Below are positions 41,590 through 54,529 of a DNA stretch of 64,000 nt, one piece after another. The DNA comes from Sphagnum magellanicum (lineage: Eukaryota; Streptophyta; Sphagnopsida; Sphagnales; Sphagnaceae): assembly GCA_021904315.1 (NCBI GenBank), contig CM038908.1, forward strand, positions 29,254,001 to 29,318,000. The letters run 5' to 3'. The position numbers and the translations under genes were made by a program. The number at the start of each line of letters is the position of its first letter. Within the stretch, counting starts at the first letter, position 1. The notes under the pieces were generated by a model. That model was not told the origin of the DNA. It ran no database searches and saw only the letters and a list, made by a program, of their open reading frames with translations.

Positions 41590-43980
41590 CACCTAGTTTT
41601 TTTAATGGCGAATGTGAGTGATTCAATGAAGAAACACACTTTGTGTAGAAGAAATGTACGTCAATTCCATTTGGCTCGCTTGAAGCACCTCAAATCAATA
41701 GTTGTTTTACCATGTTAACATGTCATTGTGCGTTTGGACTTAAGGATGAAAGGTTGGAGGATCTTGTTGTAGACAAGGTGTAGGGTAGCAAAAAACTTGG
41801 GCAATTAGGCCCTAGGAGAACGAAGTGATCTCACAGTGATTCCATCAAGACGAGATGTCAATGTGGGTTTGGAGTTGGCCAAAGTTACGTTGCACCTAAT
41901 ATTGCATTAATCCACTATTATTGTATGGAACATGTGGACAACGTAAGAAATCCTTGTCATGGGCCACATTTAACCCAATTCAAAAGCACATGTTTACAAT
42001 TTGCACCACATTTGGGCAAAGTAATGAAAGACTAGATTATGAACAACATTAGGCTTGGGCACTTGGTTGTGCAAATCATGGTAAAGCACCAACAACATTA
42101 TTATGAACAAGATTCCTCTAAAGAATCATGGACATGTAATCATTTTGTCCTCCCTCATGACATATACAATGCCATGGATATGTATGTTAGTTTAAAGTAC
42201 AAACACCATCGAGATGTGGCAACTAGCGTTAGATTGTGGGCTGATGTAAATCCTAACAAAGTGTTCTTCTTCCAACAAAAAAAATAGCCTCAACAACAAC
42301 CAGGCTATCTATCAAAATTCAAATTGTTTCCCAAAGAAAGCTAATGGTAGATCTTGGCAATCAAAGGGTTGTTACATGTGATGTAACATTCAGGACAAAT
42401 GACAAGAAGGTATTGTGAGATCTTCATCATATTCTTCCACTTAGACATGCAATGTTTTTGAAGGACATCTAAATAACAAATGCATTGTTTTTTGCAGTTC
42501 CCATTGTATACACTAATGGTTTTCGATGAATGGCAAAATGAAATTCTGGTGGCTTACATTGTGTCAACTCAAAATAAGAGCACGGACTTCCAATCCTGGA
42601 TGACCACGTTGAAAGATGTGCTAAGGCAAGATTTGCTTGAATGGAATCTGAGTGCTTTCATAGTTGACAATGTCGATGTAAAAATTAACACCATCAGGTA
42701 AGTGGAGTTCATGGTTATTTCTATCTGAATGTTGCATGGGTTTAGTATGTTATTTCCCTAGGGATTTTCCATGAGAATGGCTTTCTTGGGGACAATAGAG
42801 GTTGATTATCTTCTCAAAGGAGATAGTGGATTCCCTCACATCCTAGAATAGGAACTCTCGGTCAAGCATAGTCTAAGGTCCCACCTTGGGAATACTAGGG
42901 GTGGAATTCCTAGGGGAGCATATTAGGGAGACAATTCCCCATGGAAATAGTTTCTCGGAATGACGCCTCTCTAAAAATCATATTTTGTTTTAGGTAGGGT
43001 TCCCTGGGAAGATGTTTCCTTGTGTCCTGAAAAGACGCTTCCCCATTTCCTAGGAATTCGCTTCCCTAGGAAGCAAATTCCTTCTGCCCTGGGAAGACTG
43101 CCCCAAGAAGCACATGAATGGATCACTAGAACAATTTTTGCCTACTTTTGGTGCATTACAATGTTCATAGTTGAATTTTTTTTGTTGTTATCATGTTCAA
43201 GGCTTGTTTTCCCAAGTCCATCATGTTTCTTTGTCTTTGGCACGTTTGCGAAACATGGCTCAAACACTCTTTCAAGAAAATTCCGAAACCTCTAGTTTTC
43301 TCCCATGTTTTCAAAACAATGGGAGATATCATGTATTTCCAAAGGGTTTCATCACGTCCATCATCACAAGTTGTAGTTGAGAAAGAGGCTTTGATTCAAC
43401 TTTCCAACCTTTGGACAATGTATCCATCAGCGAAGTCATTCTTTGATTATGTAAATGCATATTGGGTGCTGAAAACCTCCATATGGTGCATTGATGCATG
43501 GAACATACCACATGCAAACCAAGATACGAATGCTACTATAGAAGCATACCATAGGAATTTGAAGAAGCAGTTCAAAAGTATGAAATGTAGATCCGAAAGG
43601 AGGGGATTAATTTGGTTGACTCACTAATTAGTCAAAAAATTCACCACACATTATTTGTATATTGGCGTGTTAAAGTGCGAAGGTTTCCCATGGAACCATT
43701 AGATGGAATAATATTTCTCAAATGCATGGTGGTTGGCACAGGAAATCCCACATTTGCACATCCACCTCCCAAAGCCAAGATCCATAGATCTAGCAAAGGT
43801 CCAATCGTAGTCGCACAATGGTATACAATATACAATTCACAATCTTGAGTCAAAATGGGCATCTTACGATTGCCCATGGGCGCAAAAAGACAACCTATGC
43901 AAACACTAGATTGTTGTGCTCATGAAGTTAAGGTTGAACCTTCCCCTTGAGACTATCGTTTCATCTTATCAGGTGCATAT
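41590..43980 (+). pseudogene. MULE transposase with SWIM zinc finger, broken
   Basis: Pieces of one transposase lie in order: SVRLWADVNPNKVFFF (42210-42285), CDVTFRTNDKK with the first acidic residue (about 42380), FPLYTLMVFDEWQNEILVAY then FIVDNVDVKINTI (42490-42700, second acidic site), CLWHVCETWLKHSFKKIP (43230-43290), NIPHANQDTNATIEAYHRNL (43500-43565, Glu of the DDE triad) and a YDCPWAQKDNLCKH segment (43875-43915), which is the SWIM zinc-binding motif with its first Cys lost. A GTAAGT donor at 42700 and an acceptor near 43199 suggest one intron. The frame is broken by several stops and shifts, for example just after KKVL and at 43625, so it cannot make an active enzyme. Confidence 0.78.
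42730..43110. repeat. CCTAGGG-type degenerate short repeats (also 40600-40900, 45950-46350, 47640-48060, 49680-49900, 51850-52150, 54600-54790)
   Basis: These tracts are mosaics of short, palindromic-looking phrases such as CTCCCTAGGGGAGAC, TTCCCTAGGAA and CCCCAAGGAAA, spaced about 20-35 bp apart. They recur in both MULE ends, in the transposase intron and at several interior places, and nowhere outside 38-55 kb in this window. Confidence 0.65.
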
Positions 43981-44147
43981 TAGAATAGCGGCAAGTGGAC
44001 TTGGGGCATTGAAAGACTTGCGTTCCCCTCTTTCGAATGCAAAGACTACGACAACTTGTTTATCAACCCCTGGATCAAGTATGACACCATGATTGAATAG
44101 ATTATAATTGTCTAGTTAGTCAACACTATTTTCTACCCCATAGTCGC

Positions 44148-45061
44148 TTGTGTGATGCACCCCCAAGCTCCTTAATGGACTCAAATGTGAACCCAAACTG
44201 AAGGTAGCGGAAAAGCAAAAAATCAGGGCACGTTCCCTGGCTTGCAGCACTTTGAAGGGTAGAGGGGCATGCTAGAGTTCCGGAATGGGACTAAGAAGAG
44301 TGACAAGCATCAACTACTCACACGGACCTACCCAAAACCAACAGAAGGTGATTAGTGCATAATTGGAGCACTTTTGGTGTTAAGACGAGCCATAAGCAAA
44401 CTCAGACTCATAAGACTCACAACGGCCCATACTTGGGGGAAGGCACCACCTTCCCCCTTATAGTATACTCTATGCCTCTCCACGAGGCCCATATCTAAAC
44501 GACTTTTTGTCCTGGGACTCCCAAGTGGGATTCTCGAAATTGCCAAAGTTGGGACTCCTACAACTTTGGGGCCCCATAACTCTGTGTCCAGACCTTCAAT
44601 TAAGATGAGGTCTAAAACAAAATTGTATTCCTTGTTGAGAGCTTTTCAATGGTATGTCGCACGCCACCTGCACGCAAGGAAATTGGGGTGATTCTTGACT
44701 TTTTGTGATCGGGAATCAAACTGCCAATTTGACTCCCGGCCTTTCTTTTGGCCATAACTTATGTTTCAAATGTCCAAATGGGTCATGTGAACCCATTTTT
44801 AACATTTACGTTTCAATAACTTTCCAAGGGTATGAAGAACTCCTCGAGTCATTGGGTTTTGACCCTTGTAATCACTCTTTGAACATTCAAGAGTCCACTG
44901 AGACTCCAACTCCCAACATGGGAGTTCACTTGGGAATGTGAGGGTTCTTCCCTCACACTCCCGGGGGCTTGAGAATGCGACTCCAAGGCTTAGTCTTGGC
45001 CCGCACCCTTGCAAGCCCTTTGCTTTGGTCGCGAGCCCAAGGTTAGGGTTGCAACATTGTG
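44148..45061 (+). mobile_element. solo LTR copy B with 5-bp target duplication TTGTG
   Basis: The LTR spans 44153-45056 (904 bp), starts TGATGCACCCCCAAGCTCC and ends GGTTAGGGTTGCAACA. TTGTG is present directly on both sides (44148-44152 and 45057-45061). No internal retrotransposon region lies next to it, so it is a solo LTR left by recombination between the two LTRs of a complete insertion. Confidence 0.92.
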
Positions 45062-46415
45062 GGTGAGATCTTATAAGTGATTACTATTCATTTTGATATT
45101 GTGGAACAAAATGATTACTTGCAATCCCAAATTTGGCAAAGTTTAAGTCTATACAAGAGAAAATGGAATTTTTAAAGGTTCGTTTGGAGGTTGGGTTGTG
45201 TCACCCAATTAGCAACTTTCTTATTGTTGTAGCAAATGGCAATAACATTAGCTTGAAGAGAAAGCTTAACTTTATTGATTGTGTGAGAACCAAAACCAAG
45301 CCCAATTTTGCAAGTGAGAGCAAAAATTAGTCACTTGCAATGCGAAGATATGGATCAGTTTCAACTTAACGAACATGTTTCATAAACGATTACCTTATGA
45401 AGTCGAAAAATACAAGGTAAGGACCTATTCCCCTAGAATAAAAATTGTAGCATTTCGAAGGAGCTCAATAACATGTAAAATTACAACCATATTTCTCCCT
45501 ACCAGGTACCAACAAATAACAATCTTCTTATACTCATTTGTAACCTAGGATGTGACTCTTTCCTTATAAATAATATCTATTAGGTTCCCATGTAGGCATA
45601 TTGATTTCATCATGTTTTAATATTAGAACACCTAAAACATTAAGTTTCTACCTTAAACGTCTACAAACATGTGCACATTTCTATTAAACCAAAAACTTGT
45701 CTGCAAGTGGAAGTCTGAAAGGATCAAAAGCCAACTTATTTCAAAGTTATTTGATTCCAATCGTAACAAAGTTCTTATGTTTACAAAACCAATCTTGAGA
45801 ACATTGTGAGTCACCTTTAATTTGCCACAAAGTGAGATACGTAGCTAGGATAATATAAAGTTTAAACGTTATTTATCATCTTCACGGGTTACAACATCCA
45901 CTCCCTAGTGACATCCTTCCCGAGAGCATAATGCATCCTTGACAAGGTTTGTTTCGTGAGATTCCTCGAGGAAAAATATCCCCTAGGAAAATTCTCCCCA
46001 AGGAAAAGGCATCTTAGGGAAAACACTCCCCCAAGAAATCCGTCCATGGGGAAGACTTTTCCTAGGGATAAATCTCCCTAGGGAAGATTCCCTCATTGAA
46101 AAATTCCATCCCCTTTGATAGCACTTATCTTCCTCCCCCATGGAACACAAATTTTCCCTTGCCAAGGAGATCTTATTGCTTCTTGAAGCCACCTTCCTTG
46201 GGCCATACTTCAAAACCATGTGGGTTTTATGTATATTATGTTCTTAGGGAGCCCAATGCCAGGTTAGGGATAACCTCCCCAAGGAAAACACCTTTATACT
46301 CGATGTGAATTTCCAGGTGCTCCTTGGGGAACATATACTCTCCCCTGCTGAAGAGATCTACCTGCTTCTTCCCCAAGCAAAACCATTGGGTATTAAAGTA
46401 TGATGACATCACCAT

Positions 46416-47302
46416 TGTTACAACCCTAACCTTGGGTTCGTGACCAAAGCAAGGGCTTGCAAAGGTGTGGGCTAAGAATGAAGCTTGGGAGTCACATTTC
46501 ATGCTCCTGGGAGTGTAGGAAAATGTGAGGGAATGAACCCCCACACTCCCAAATGAGCTCCCATTTTGGAATGTAAAGTCCTGATGGACTTTCGAATCTT
46601 CAAAGGGCAATTGCAGGGGTCAAAACTCATTGGATTGAAAATTTCTTCAAATGTCTAAAATGGGTTCGCATGACCCATTTGGGCACTTAAAACATAAATT
46701 ATGGCCAAAAGAAGGGTTGGGAATCAAATTGTCAATTTGACTCCTAACCACTAAAATTCAGGAATCGCCATGGTTTCCTTGTGTGTAGGTGACATGCCAC
46801 ATATCGTTAAAGAGATCTCAAAAAGGGCTACAACTTTGCTTTGGACCTCACTTCAATTGGAGATCTTCACACAAAATTTTGGGCCTTTAAAGTTGCGAAA
46901 GACTCAATTTTGGGAATTTTAGGACTCCAACTTGCGAGTCTCGGGACAAAATGACATTTGGGTGCTAGCCTTGTGGCTAGGCATGGAGAATACTATAAGG
47001 GGGAAGGTGGTGGCTTCCCCCAAGTTCGGGCCATGGTGAGTTTTGTGAATTCGTGTTTGGCCGTGGTTCGTCCATGCACCAAAAGTGTTCCAACTATGCA
47101 CTAACCAACTTATTATTTGATTTGTGCAAATCCATGTGAATAATTGACTTGTTAATTGTCCTAATCCCCATCCTGGAACTCCAGCACGCCCTCTACCCCC
47201 AAAGTGTTGCAAGCCAAGGAACGTGCCCTAACTCCTTGTCCTTTCGCCATTTTCACCTTTAGACTCACAATTGAGTCTATCCAGGAATTTGAGGGTGCGT
47301 CA
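46416..47302 (-). repeat. LTR copy C, no matching target duplication
   Basis: The reverse complement of the family: on the plus strand it starts TGTTACAACCCTAACC and ends GAGGGTGCGTCA. The flanks (ACCAT left, GTGTT right) differ, unlike copies B, D and E. It may be one LTR of a rearranged element or the product of recombination between two insertions. Confidence 0.8.
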
Positions 47303-50300
47303 GTGTTCATCAGTCGCGTGGGTGCAATCCACAAATCTCCTAGGACCCCTTTCAAGATGCAACGGAACAAAATGTTCACGATATTATCTTTGGCATCATT
47401 GTTTTTCAACGCACATTTCATGTTGTTGAAATCGATTAGAATCTTGTCTCGGCCAAATGAAATCTTAACATTCGACCTCTAATCTTCACCCTTGCACTTT
47501 CTGGCAATGTCCTTCCACTTTGGAATGACCCTACATAAAATTCAAATACCCATAATCAGAAAAAGGAGCTACCATAAGTCTGTTGCGAGATCATTTCGTG
47601 CCAAAACAAGACATAACTTGAATAGTAAATCTAAAAAAACTAAGGTCCCTGGGAGCTAAGCAATGCATCTCCCTAGGGAAGTGTGAAGATTAGGTCTTTG
47701 AGAAGGTGTAGACTTACGCTCCTCGAGTGATCAACATCCGAGGAGCTAGTCATGTCCTCAGGGAAGAGAACTTATTAGTTGTTTGGGAAACTACGATGTA
47801 GAGCTTCCTAGGGCCATCAACTGTCAGCTCCCTGAGTTGCTTAACTCGACCCAGAGATGACAGGTACAGCTACCCAAGGACCTTAGCTCCAAGGGAATTC
47901 ACAAGTGATGTCCCCATGAAGTTATATAAGGTGTTTTTCTAGGTAACAATATCGTTAAATCCCCAGGGAGCATCCAAGTCTTTGCTCACGGGCTAATTGC
48001 AACATTTAATGTGCCTAGGAGTTGAGATCATAGGTCCCCAAGAAGGTTTGATGGGAAATAGAAACTCAACTGCGAAAAAAGTTTAGGTAGAAGGTCTCAA
48101 GCCACACATTCCATTCCACTACCAATTATTGCACTTTTAAAACTAGTGGCAGTTTTTCCCCCTTGAGGCTCTGCCTTTTGTCCCCAATAACGAAAGTAGG
48201 CGTCTTATTGTCTACTTTTAGGTACAATTCATATCACGTGCCTTTCTTACCCTTTAGGTCCTTAGAGGCATTTGATGGGCCTCAAATTGATCACCTTCCC
48301 TTCTTGGGTTTAGGTTCTACCGTCGAGGATGCAAGTTGCTTGGTTCTATCATTCAATTGCTTCTCCCTCATTGGCCCTTTCAGCATGATCTACAATCTAT
48401 CGGCGGGTGTTTCAATCACGCTGCAAATTAGGAGGTTCAAAGGGTGGCAACTTCTTGGATGGTGATGTTAACGTTCCATTCTCTTGCAAAACCTATTATT
48501 GGGATGTAGGAGTTCCAGACTTGGGATTAATAGCTTTTAAAATAGATGGGCCATCTTGATTTGGTTATCATCAAAGAGGAATTATAAACTTCAATACTCC
48601 AGTGGGTGTATGTTGACAACTAGGGGCAACAATTGGTTTAGGGCCAATGGAGGAGCTAACATTTTGCGGCATCTCACAGCAATCAAGTTATAGCGATGTC
48701 TTTAATTGGACCGCCCGAAACAAAGGTTTTGGAGTGGCTTGCGCAAAATCCCAAAGATCCCCTACTCCGTTAGTACTAAAAGAAATGTTGACACTAAACA
48801 CTTTCTCCATAGCCAAAACCTCCCTGACAACATCTGGCTCTTGGGCCCTTTCAACCTCCCCAGCATTCTCAGCCTCCTAGGCCTTCTCCCCAACTTGAAG
48901 CATGTTTAAGGCCCTTCCCATCTCCCCGGGCATGTTGCCCTCCTCGCAAACTAATTTGGTGTCAACACGCAGAGCTGACATATCCGCATGTATAATACTC
49001 TTGTCTTCAAATGAGCTTGAAGGTGGGCATCTATTAGTAGTCTCAACTGCTATGCTCCTCTCAACCTCAATAACAAAAGCAATGTCATCTTCAACGAAAA
49101 TTATTTTGACAACATCTTGATTATGGGGGTCATGAATTTCAACATTAGGGGCATCGGCTTTCGACTAGGCCTTGTGTGTCACTTCCATCATGTCTAATCA
49201 TTCATCCATGGCCTACTTTAACACCACCTCGATGGCCAATTCTTGCTCAACTTCTTCCATCATGGCATCGACTTTGTGTCCTTGCATGGCTAGGGCAGGT
49301 GAGGTTTGACGAAATCCACTACCCTTTTTAACTATATCAACCTGCATTTTATTTAGGTCATGTTGAAAGTCTACAACCCCTAGGCTTCCTTGCCGCTTGT
49401 GGATTCCCCAATAATCCAACTTGTTGAGGTCTATTTCTAATAATCGAAATAGCCATCGAGATTTTTTGGTTCAATCGTCATTGGTTGGTTCCCAAACCGT
49501 TCTACAGACATTGATGTTATGTTTAGTGAGGCAGTAAAAGTAATTTCAAGATGATGCTCAGAAAGTACCATCATGGCTGCCATAACAATATTCATGCACT
49601 CCCAGAGTATAGGGTCAAGGGTTTCATCAAAATCAATGCATTCCAAGCACCTAGTTTAATTCATGAACTTCCTTAACTCTATCTCCCAAGAAAGCTCTCC
49701 CCTTTCAAGCAATATAACTACCTTGAGGAGGACGTCTTTGTATCCTTGGACAAGAAGTCTATTTCAAGGGAGACGACAACTCCCTGAAGCCACATCATCC
49801 CTGTGGAGATGTTTCTTCGAGAAGCTACATCTCCAGGGGAGACGTCACTGCTAAGAAGGGAGCATTCTTCCCTGGGAGGACATTCCCTAGGGAGGACATT
49901 CCAAATAGTAAGAGACATGAACAAGATAAGGAAGAGACTTATGGGACATTGAAGACATGTGCAAATTAATGTTTTCCTTAACCATCATTACATGTTTCAA
50001 CATTTTTCTGTCTAAGACTCGATCCTCAAATGGGGTTCTTGACCATAATACGTGCCACATTTGTTCATTACTTCCAGCCCATTCCCAAAATGTTTGCAGT
50101 TGCATTGATTCAACAAAGCTGGTCATCATTTCAAGGTCCTTTTTGTGCAAATATGTGTTTGTTTTTATGTTCTCAGTGAACTGTTCAAATTTGTTGTGGA
50201 ACACTGCAAAATCCTTCTAGCCACCAAAATATTAAGGGAGTTTAACATGTAACAATTCAATCACGTTGCGCATCATGGCACTAAACCACTCAATGCTAAG

Positions 50301-50934
50301 ATCGGCTAACACATCCCAAGGATCGATCAACAATTTTGGCCCTAATTATTTCAAAATGCATGCCATTATAAAATGGTTATTTAGATGTGATAATACAACG
50401 AAGTGCTCTTGCATGCACTTGTATGCAAACTCAAGAGTTGTTATTTGTACACTTGTTTTTTTGCCCAAAACTTCCTTCCCATGTTGAAAAGTGGATCCAC
50501 CCAATCATCTTCCTCCCTTTGCATATTATGGAATGTCGTTCCATGCACTTTCGACTTGGGCAATGGAAGGCCAACAGGCAAAACAATGAATGTCTTATTC
50601 AAGCAACTACCAACCCAATTATTTTTTAGCTAAATGACACATTTTTCCATTTCCTCTTGGACACCCACAAAAGTACACCATGCATCCCACATTTGATAAA
50701 CCGCTATAACCTTTTCATTAGACCTAGTCATTACAAAACCACTTTGCAACAAAACAACACATTTTCATATCGAAATGGTAGAAAGAAGACAAAAATCCAT
50801 CAAATAATGTCCCCTAAAATTACTTAAAGAACAAGCAAGCCTTGCGGAAGGAACTCCATGAATATATCCCCCTATGAATAACGTGTATAACTTCATCTTC
50901 CCCCCAGGGACACAATCACATCTTTTCGGGGAGA
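47303..50934 (-). other. MULE interior or captured sequence, unidentified
   Basis: Between LTR copies C and D. The minus strand carries several moderate frames, the best being 50204-49887 (105 aa, charged, with KKDLEMMTSFVESMQLQTFW). No retroviral gag, reverse transcriptase or integrase signature is visible. It could be additional MULE-encoded or captured coding sequence. Function unknown. Confidence 0.3.
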
Positions 50935-51843
50935 CACCATATCATGACCTTAACCTTGGGCACATGACTGGACAAGGGCATGGAAAGGTGCGGGCCGAAA
51001 GTGTAACCCAAAAGTCATATTCACACTCCCAAAAGTGCAAGAAAGTGTGAGGGAATGAACCCCCACACTCCCAAGTGGACTCACACTTTGGGAATTAGAA
51101 TCTTTATGAAATCCCAAATGTTTAAAAAGTAATTTTAAGAGTCAAAACTCATTGAATGAAAAGTTCCTTATAACAGTGAAAAGTTCTTCAAACATAGATA
51201 TATAAATGAGCTTGCATGATTCATTTGAGTACTTTAAACACAAGTTATGGCCAAAGGAAAGGCTGGGAATCAAAGTGTCAATTTGACTCTCAACCACTAA
51301 AAGTTGGGAATCGCCTTGATTTACGTGCGTGCAAGTGGTGTGCAGGTGGTGTGCCACATATTGTTGAGAAGTTTTTGACAAGGGGTACAACTTTGTTTAA
51401 AACCTCACCTTAATCAAAGTGGCAAGAGTCCCAATTTTGGGAATTTCGGGACTCTCGTCTTGAAAGTCCCGAGAAAAATGTCATTTGGGTGTAATCCCCA
51501 TGGTTAGTAATAAAGAATAATATAAGGGGGAAGGTGGTGCCTTCACCACCTTCCCCCAAGTTCGGGCCGTGGTGAGTCTTTTGAATCCATGTATGTTCAT
51601 CGCTCGTTTGTGCATCAAAAGTGCTCCAACTATGCATTAACCAACTTGTTGTTTGGTTTGTGCAAGTTCATATGAATAATTGACCCACTTGTCACTTGTT
51701 CTAGTCCTTATCCTTGAGCTCTAGCATGCCTTTCTTACCCCTGGAGTGTTGCGAATTAAAAAATGTATCCCAACTCCTTTCGTTGTTTTCACTTTCAGAC
51801 TCACAGTTAAGTCTTTTAAGGAGTTTGGGGGTGCATCACACCA
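50935..51843 (-). mobile_element. solo LTR copy D with 5-bp target duplication CACCA
   Basis: LTR 50940-51838 (899 bp), reverse orientation. On the plus strand it begins TATCATGACCTTAACC (one C-to-T-type change from the usual TGTC end) and ends GGGGGTGCATCA. CACCA flanks both sides (50935-50939 and 51839-51843). Confidence 0.88.
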
Positions 51844-53153
51844 TCATTACCCTAGGAAGACGATCACATCTCGCCAAGGAAACCCCATCATTTCCCCAGG
51901 GAAATGAGCACATCTTCTTGGGGAAACACAAGCATTTCCCCAAGAAGACAAACACATATCCCCAAGGTGACACCATCATTTCCCATGAAGACCCCACTTT
52001 GAATGATTGTGCATTTGTTCGAGGAGATAGTCACATCTTCCTAAGTACTAAGAGCTCCTCGAGTCAAGATATGGGATTGTCTTTGGGGAATCGAAATATA
52101 GTAATGTCTCCCAAGGGTGGTTGCATGAGGGAAACGTTGCATCTCCCCGGTAGTTTAGTTCGTTAATGTTCTCATGGAAAGTATTTCAATAAAACTCTAA
52201 AAACATCTTTGAAAAACCCAACAACTAAACAAAGAAATTGGAAGACAAAACAAGGTTCCTAACATGAACTTACCATCCATGAGATACAATTGTTCTCAAA
52301 GTCCTCCCTATCATGTTTGGTAGTTGGGAGGTTAATGAATGTTTGTAGCCAGATTTCAAAGAAAACGTTATACACACTTGGATATGTTTGGAATTGTTTA
52401 CAGCCAAAACCTCAATACACCATGACAAAAAGTGTCCTTGGTTGCATCCCATTATTCCGTGCTAATTTGCCACAACCAATGACAAATCATATTGAAAAAC
52501 ATGTTGCAGAGGGATTGCTTTCAGCGATTAGTCTAAATGGTATTCAATTTGAAAGGGACATGAGGGTTGTGTATCATCACTATTGTCGTCAACGTTAAAA
52601 CCTTTTGCCACTACCTTGGTATGTAGGTCGAATCACCTTATAACTACTATGGCTATAATTGATTGCAATGAGCGTGTAGGTTCCAATGAAAGCCCAAACT
52701 ACACTCACACATGAGAAGGAACAAATGGAGTTCATTCCACAAAATAAGTTTACTATTGTCTATTCACGAATATAAAAAGGCCAAGCCTCCCCACTTGAGT
52801 TGGCAGCCTTAATTTTCAAACGTTCAATTCCAGTAGGACTCTATTGGCCAGGGCCAATGTTCGAATGTTCAACCCCATTGAGGCGATTGATCCTAGGTAT
52901 TGCACTAGTTGCGAGATTCAGTCAAGGTCTGCAACTTCTCGTTGGTGAGCATGCATCCTTGAAAGGACTGTCTACCTCCCCAGGGCTATTGCATTTTTTC
53001 TATTGCTTGGGTTTCCTGAAGCTACTGTGTTTTCCTTGTCATGTAGGTTTCCCAAGGTTGTTGACTTTCCCAAAATTGCTAAGTATTTCGAGTCCTTGTA
53101 CTTCCCCTAGTGGAGATTTTTCCTTGGGGATTTGGTGGGACTATAGGCAATAC

Positions 53154-53417
53154 TCAACTGCTCTGTGCGACCAAAGCATTGCCTATTACAATTGCACTTG
53201 ATGCACCTTGCACACTTGATTGTGAAATTTCCTTGACAATGGTCGCAACAACCGACCAAAGCTTATGATTTTCAATTGCTCTTGCACCATCACAAGGTGT
53301 GTACAACCAATGACAATTGAGTTTCACTTTGGATCCCCACAATTTATTGCAACAAGGGCATCTATACTTTGATTGCTTCTTACCCATGGGTGTTTTGGTT
53401 GTTTCTTTGAGATCCAT
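53154..53417 (-). CDS. degenerate zinc-finger-like frame in the right part of the MULE
   Basis: An 87-residue frame containing KYRCPCCNKLWGSKVKLNCH, a C-x2-C ... C-H spacing like a C2H2 or BED-type finger found in transposon-encoded DNA-binding proteins, followed by ENHKLWSVVATIVKEI. It lies on the strand opposite to the transposase. It is short, and I cannot assign a family with confidence. Confidence 0.3.
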   Translation of the reverse strand: MDLKETTKTPMGKKQSKYRCPCCNKLWGSKVKLNCHWLYTPCDGARAIENHKLWSVVATIVKEISQSSVQGASSAIVIGNALVAQSS

Positions 53418-54529
53418 GTTAATTTCAATAACCTTGTTTCACCACTACTCTAGAGTGTACTAGAAGAATATGTATGAGTTGGGAAGCACAATTTCCCTTT
53501 CTCTTTTCCCCACTCCATGTGCCAAAAACACAACATGTTTAGCTCTAGAGACTTTGATGTGGGTGGATGCACCATGTGCATCGACATCTTAATATATCAT
53601 CTGACATGCCTAAAAAACACGTTTTAAATGATGCCATCGAAGTTGAAAGAATTGCAACTACAAAAGCGAAATGTAAAAAGATAAAACAAAACAACAAGGA
53701 AAAACATTGCACATGAAAAAAAATGGGCCAAGAAGATGCTTCAACAAACACTCAAAACAATTTATGTTCGAAGGAACTCAATTGCTAAGCTAGAAGATTA
53801 ATGGACAATGTAAATTGAAATCAAAGGCACGAGCAACAATAATGAAAAAAAGAAAGCAAAGTGGAGACGCATGAGCAACAATGATGAAGGAGAATGATGA
53901 AAATATAAAGAAGTTATAGCAACGATGTAAAAGAGAGACACAAATGAGGCAAAATAAGACAACATCCCCAATGATAGCGTTACTTTGGGAAATGAATCGA
54001 TGTGCCCTGGGAATTATGACACATCCCCAAGAACCTCAATTTTATTATAATAGACTACTTTTTAGACTACTTTCCACTAAATGCATATTTTGGTTGTTGA
54101 TCTAAAACCCTAAACCTCACCACTATAACGAACGATTTTGGGCAGCCATGAAAAAATAATGATCATTAATAGATGAGCCAATTGTCAAGTTTGAATTAAT
54201 TATCGAATTATGTCAGGTAATGCGAAGGTTTCCATCAGACACTATATTTGATAGATCAACAACTAGGAAAAGGTGTCATCCTACCCCTTGGGGTATGGGC
54301 AAGAAATGACAGAATGACGACAATTAAATTGTTGTTTTTTATTCCTACCACAAATTCAATATCAACTTTATTTCCCAAGAATCGTAAATATAGGTGTATT
54401 AATCTCCCTAGGTCATCTCAAGAAGCACGAGTACCTTGAGGGGACGGGGGAGACATCAAAAATCTTGAGGAGCACTTGTGCATACTTCCTGCCTGGAGGG
54501 ATCTACAAGCCTAAGATGCACTCGCTCTC

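Noticed and set aside
46411-51843. A complete 5.4-kb LTR retrotransposon bounded by copies C and D
   Set aside because: D has its own CACCA duplication on both sides, and no gag/pol, primer-binding site or polypurine tract is visible between the copies.
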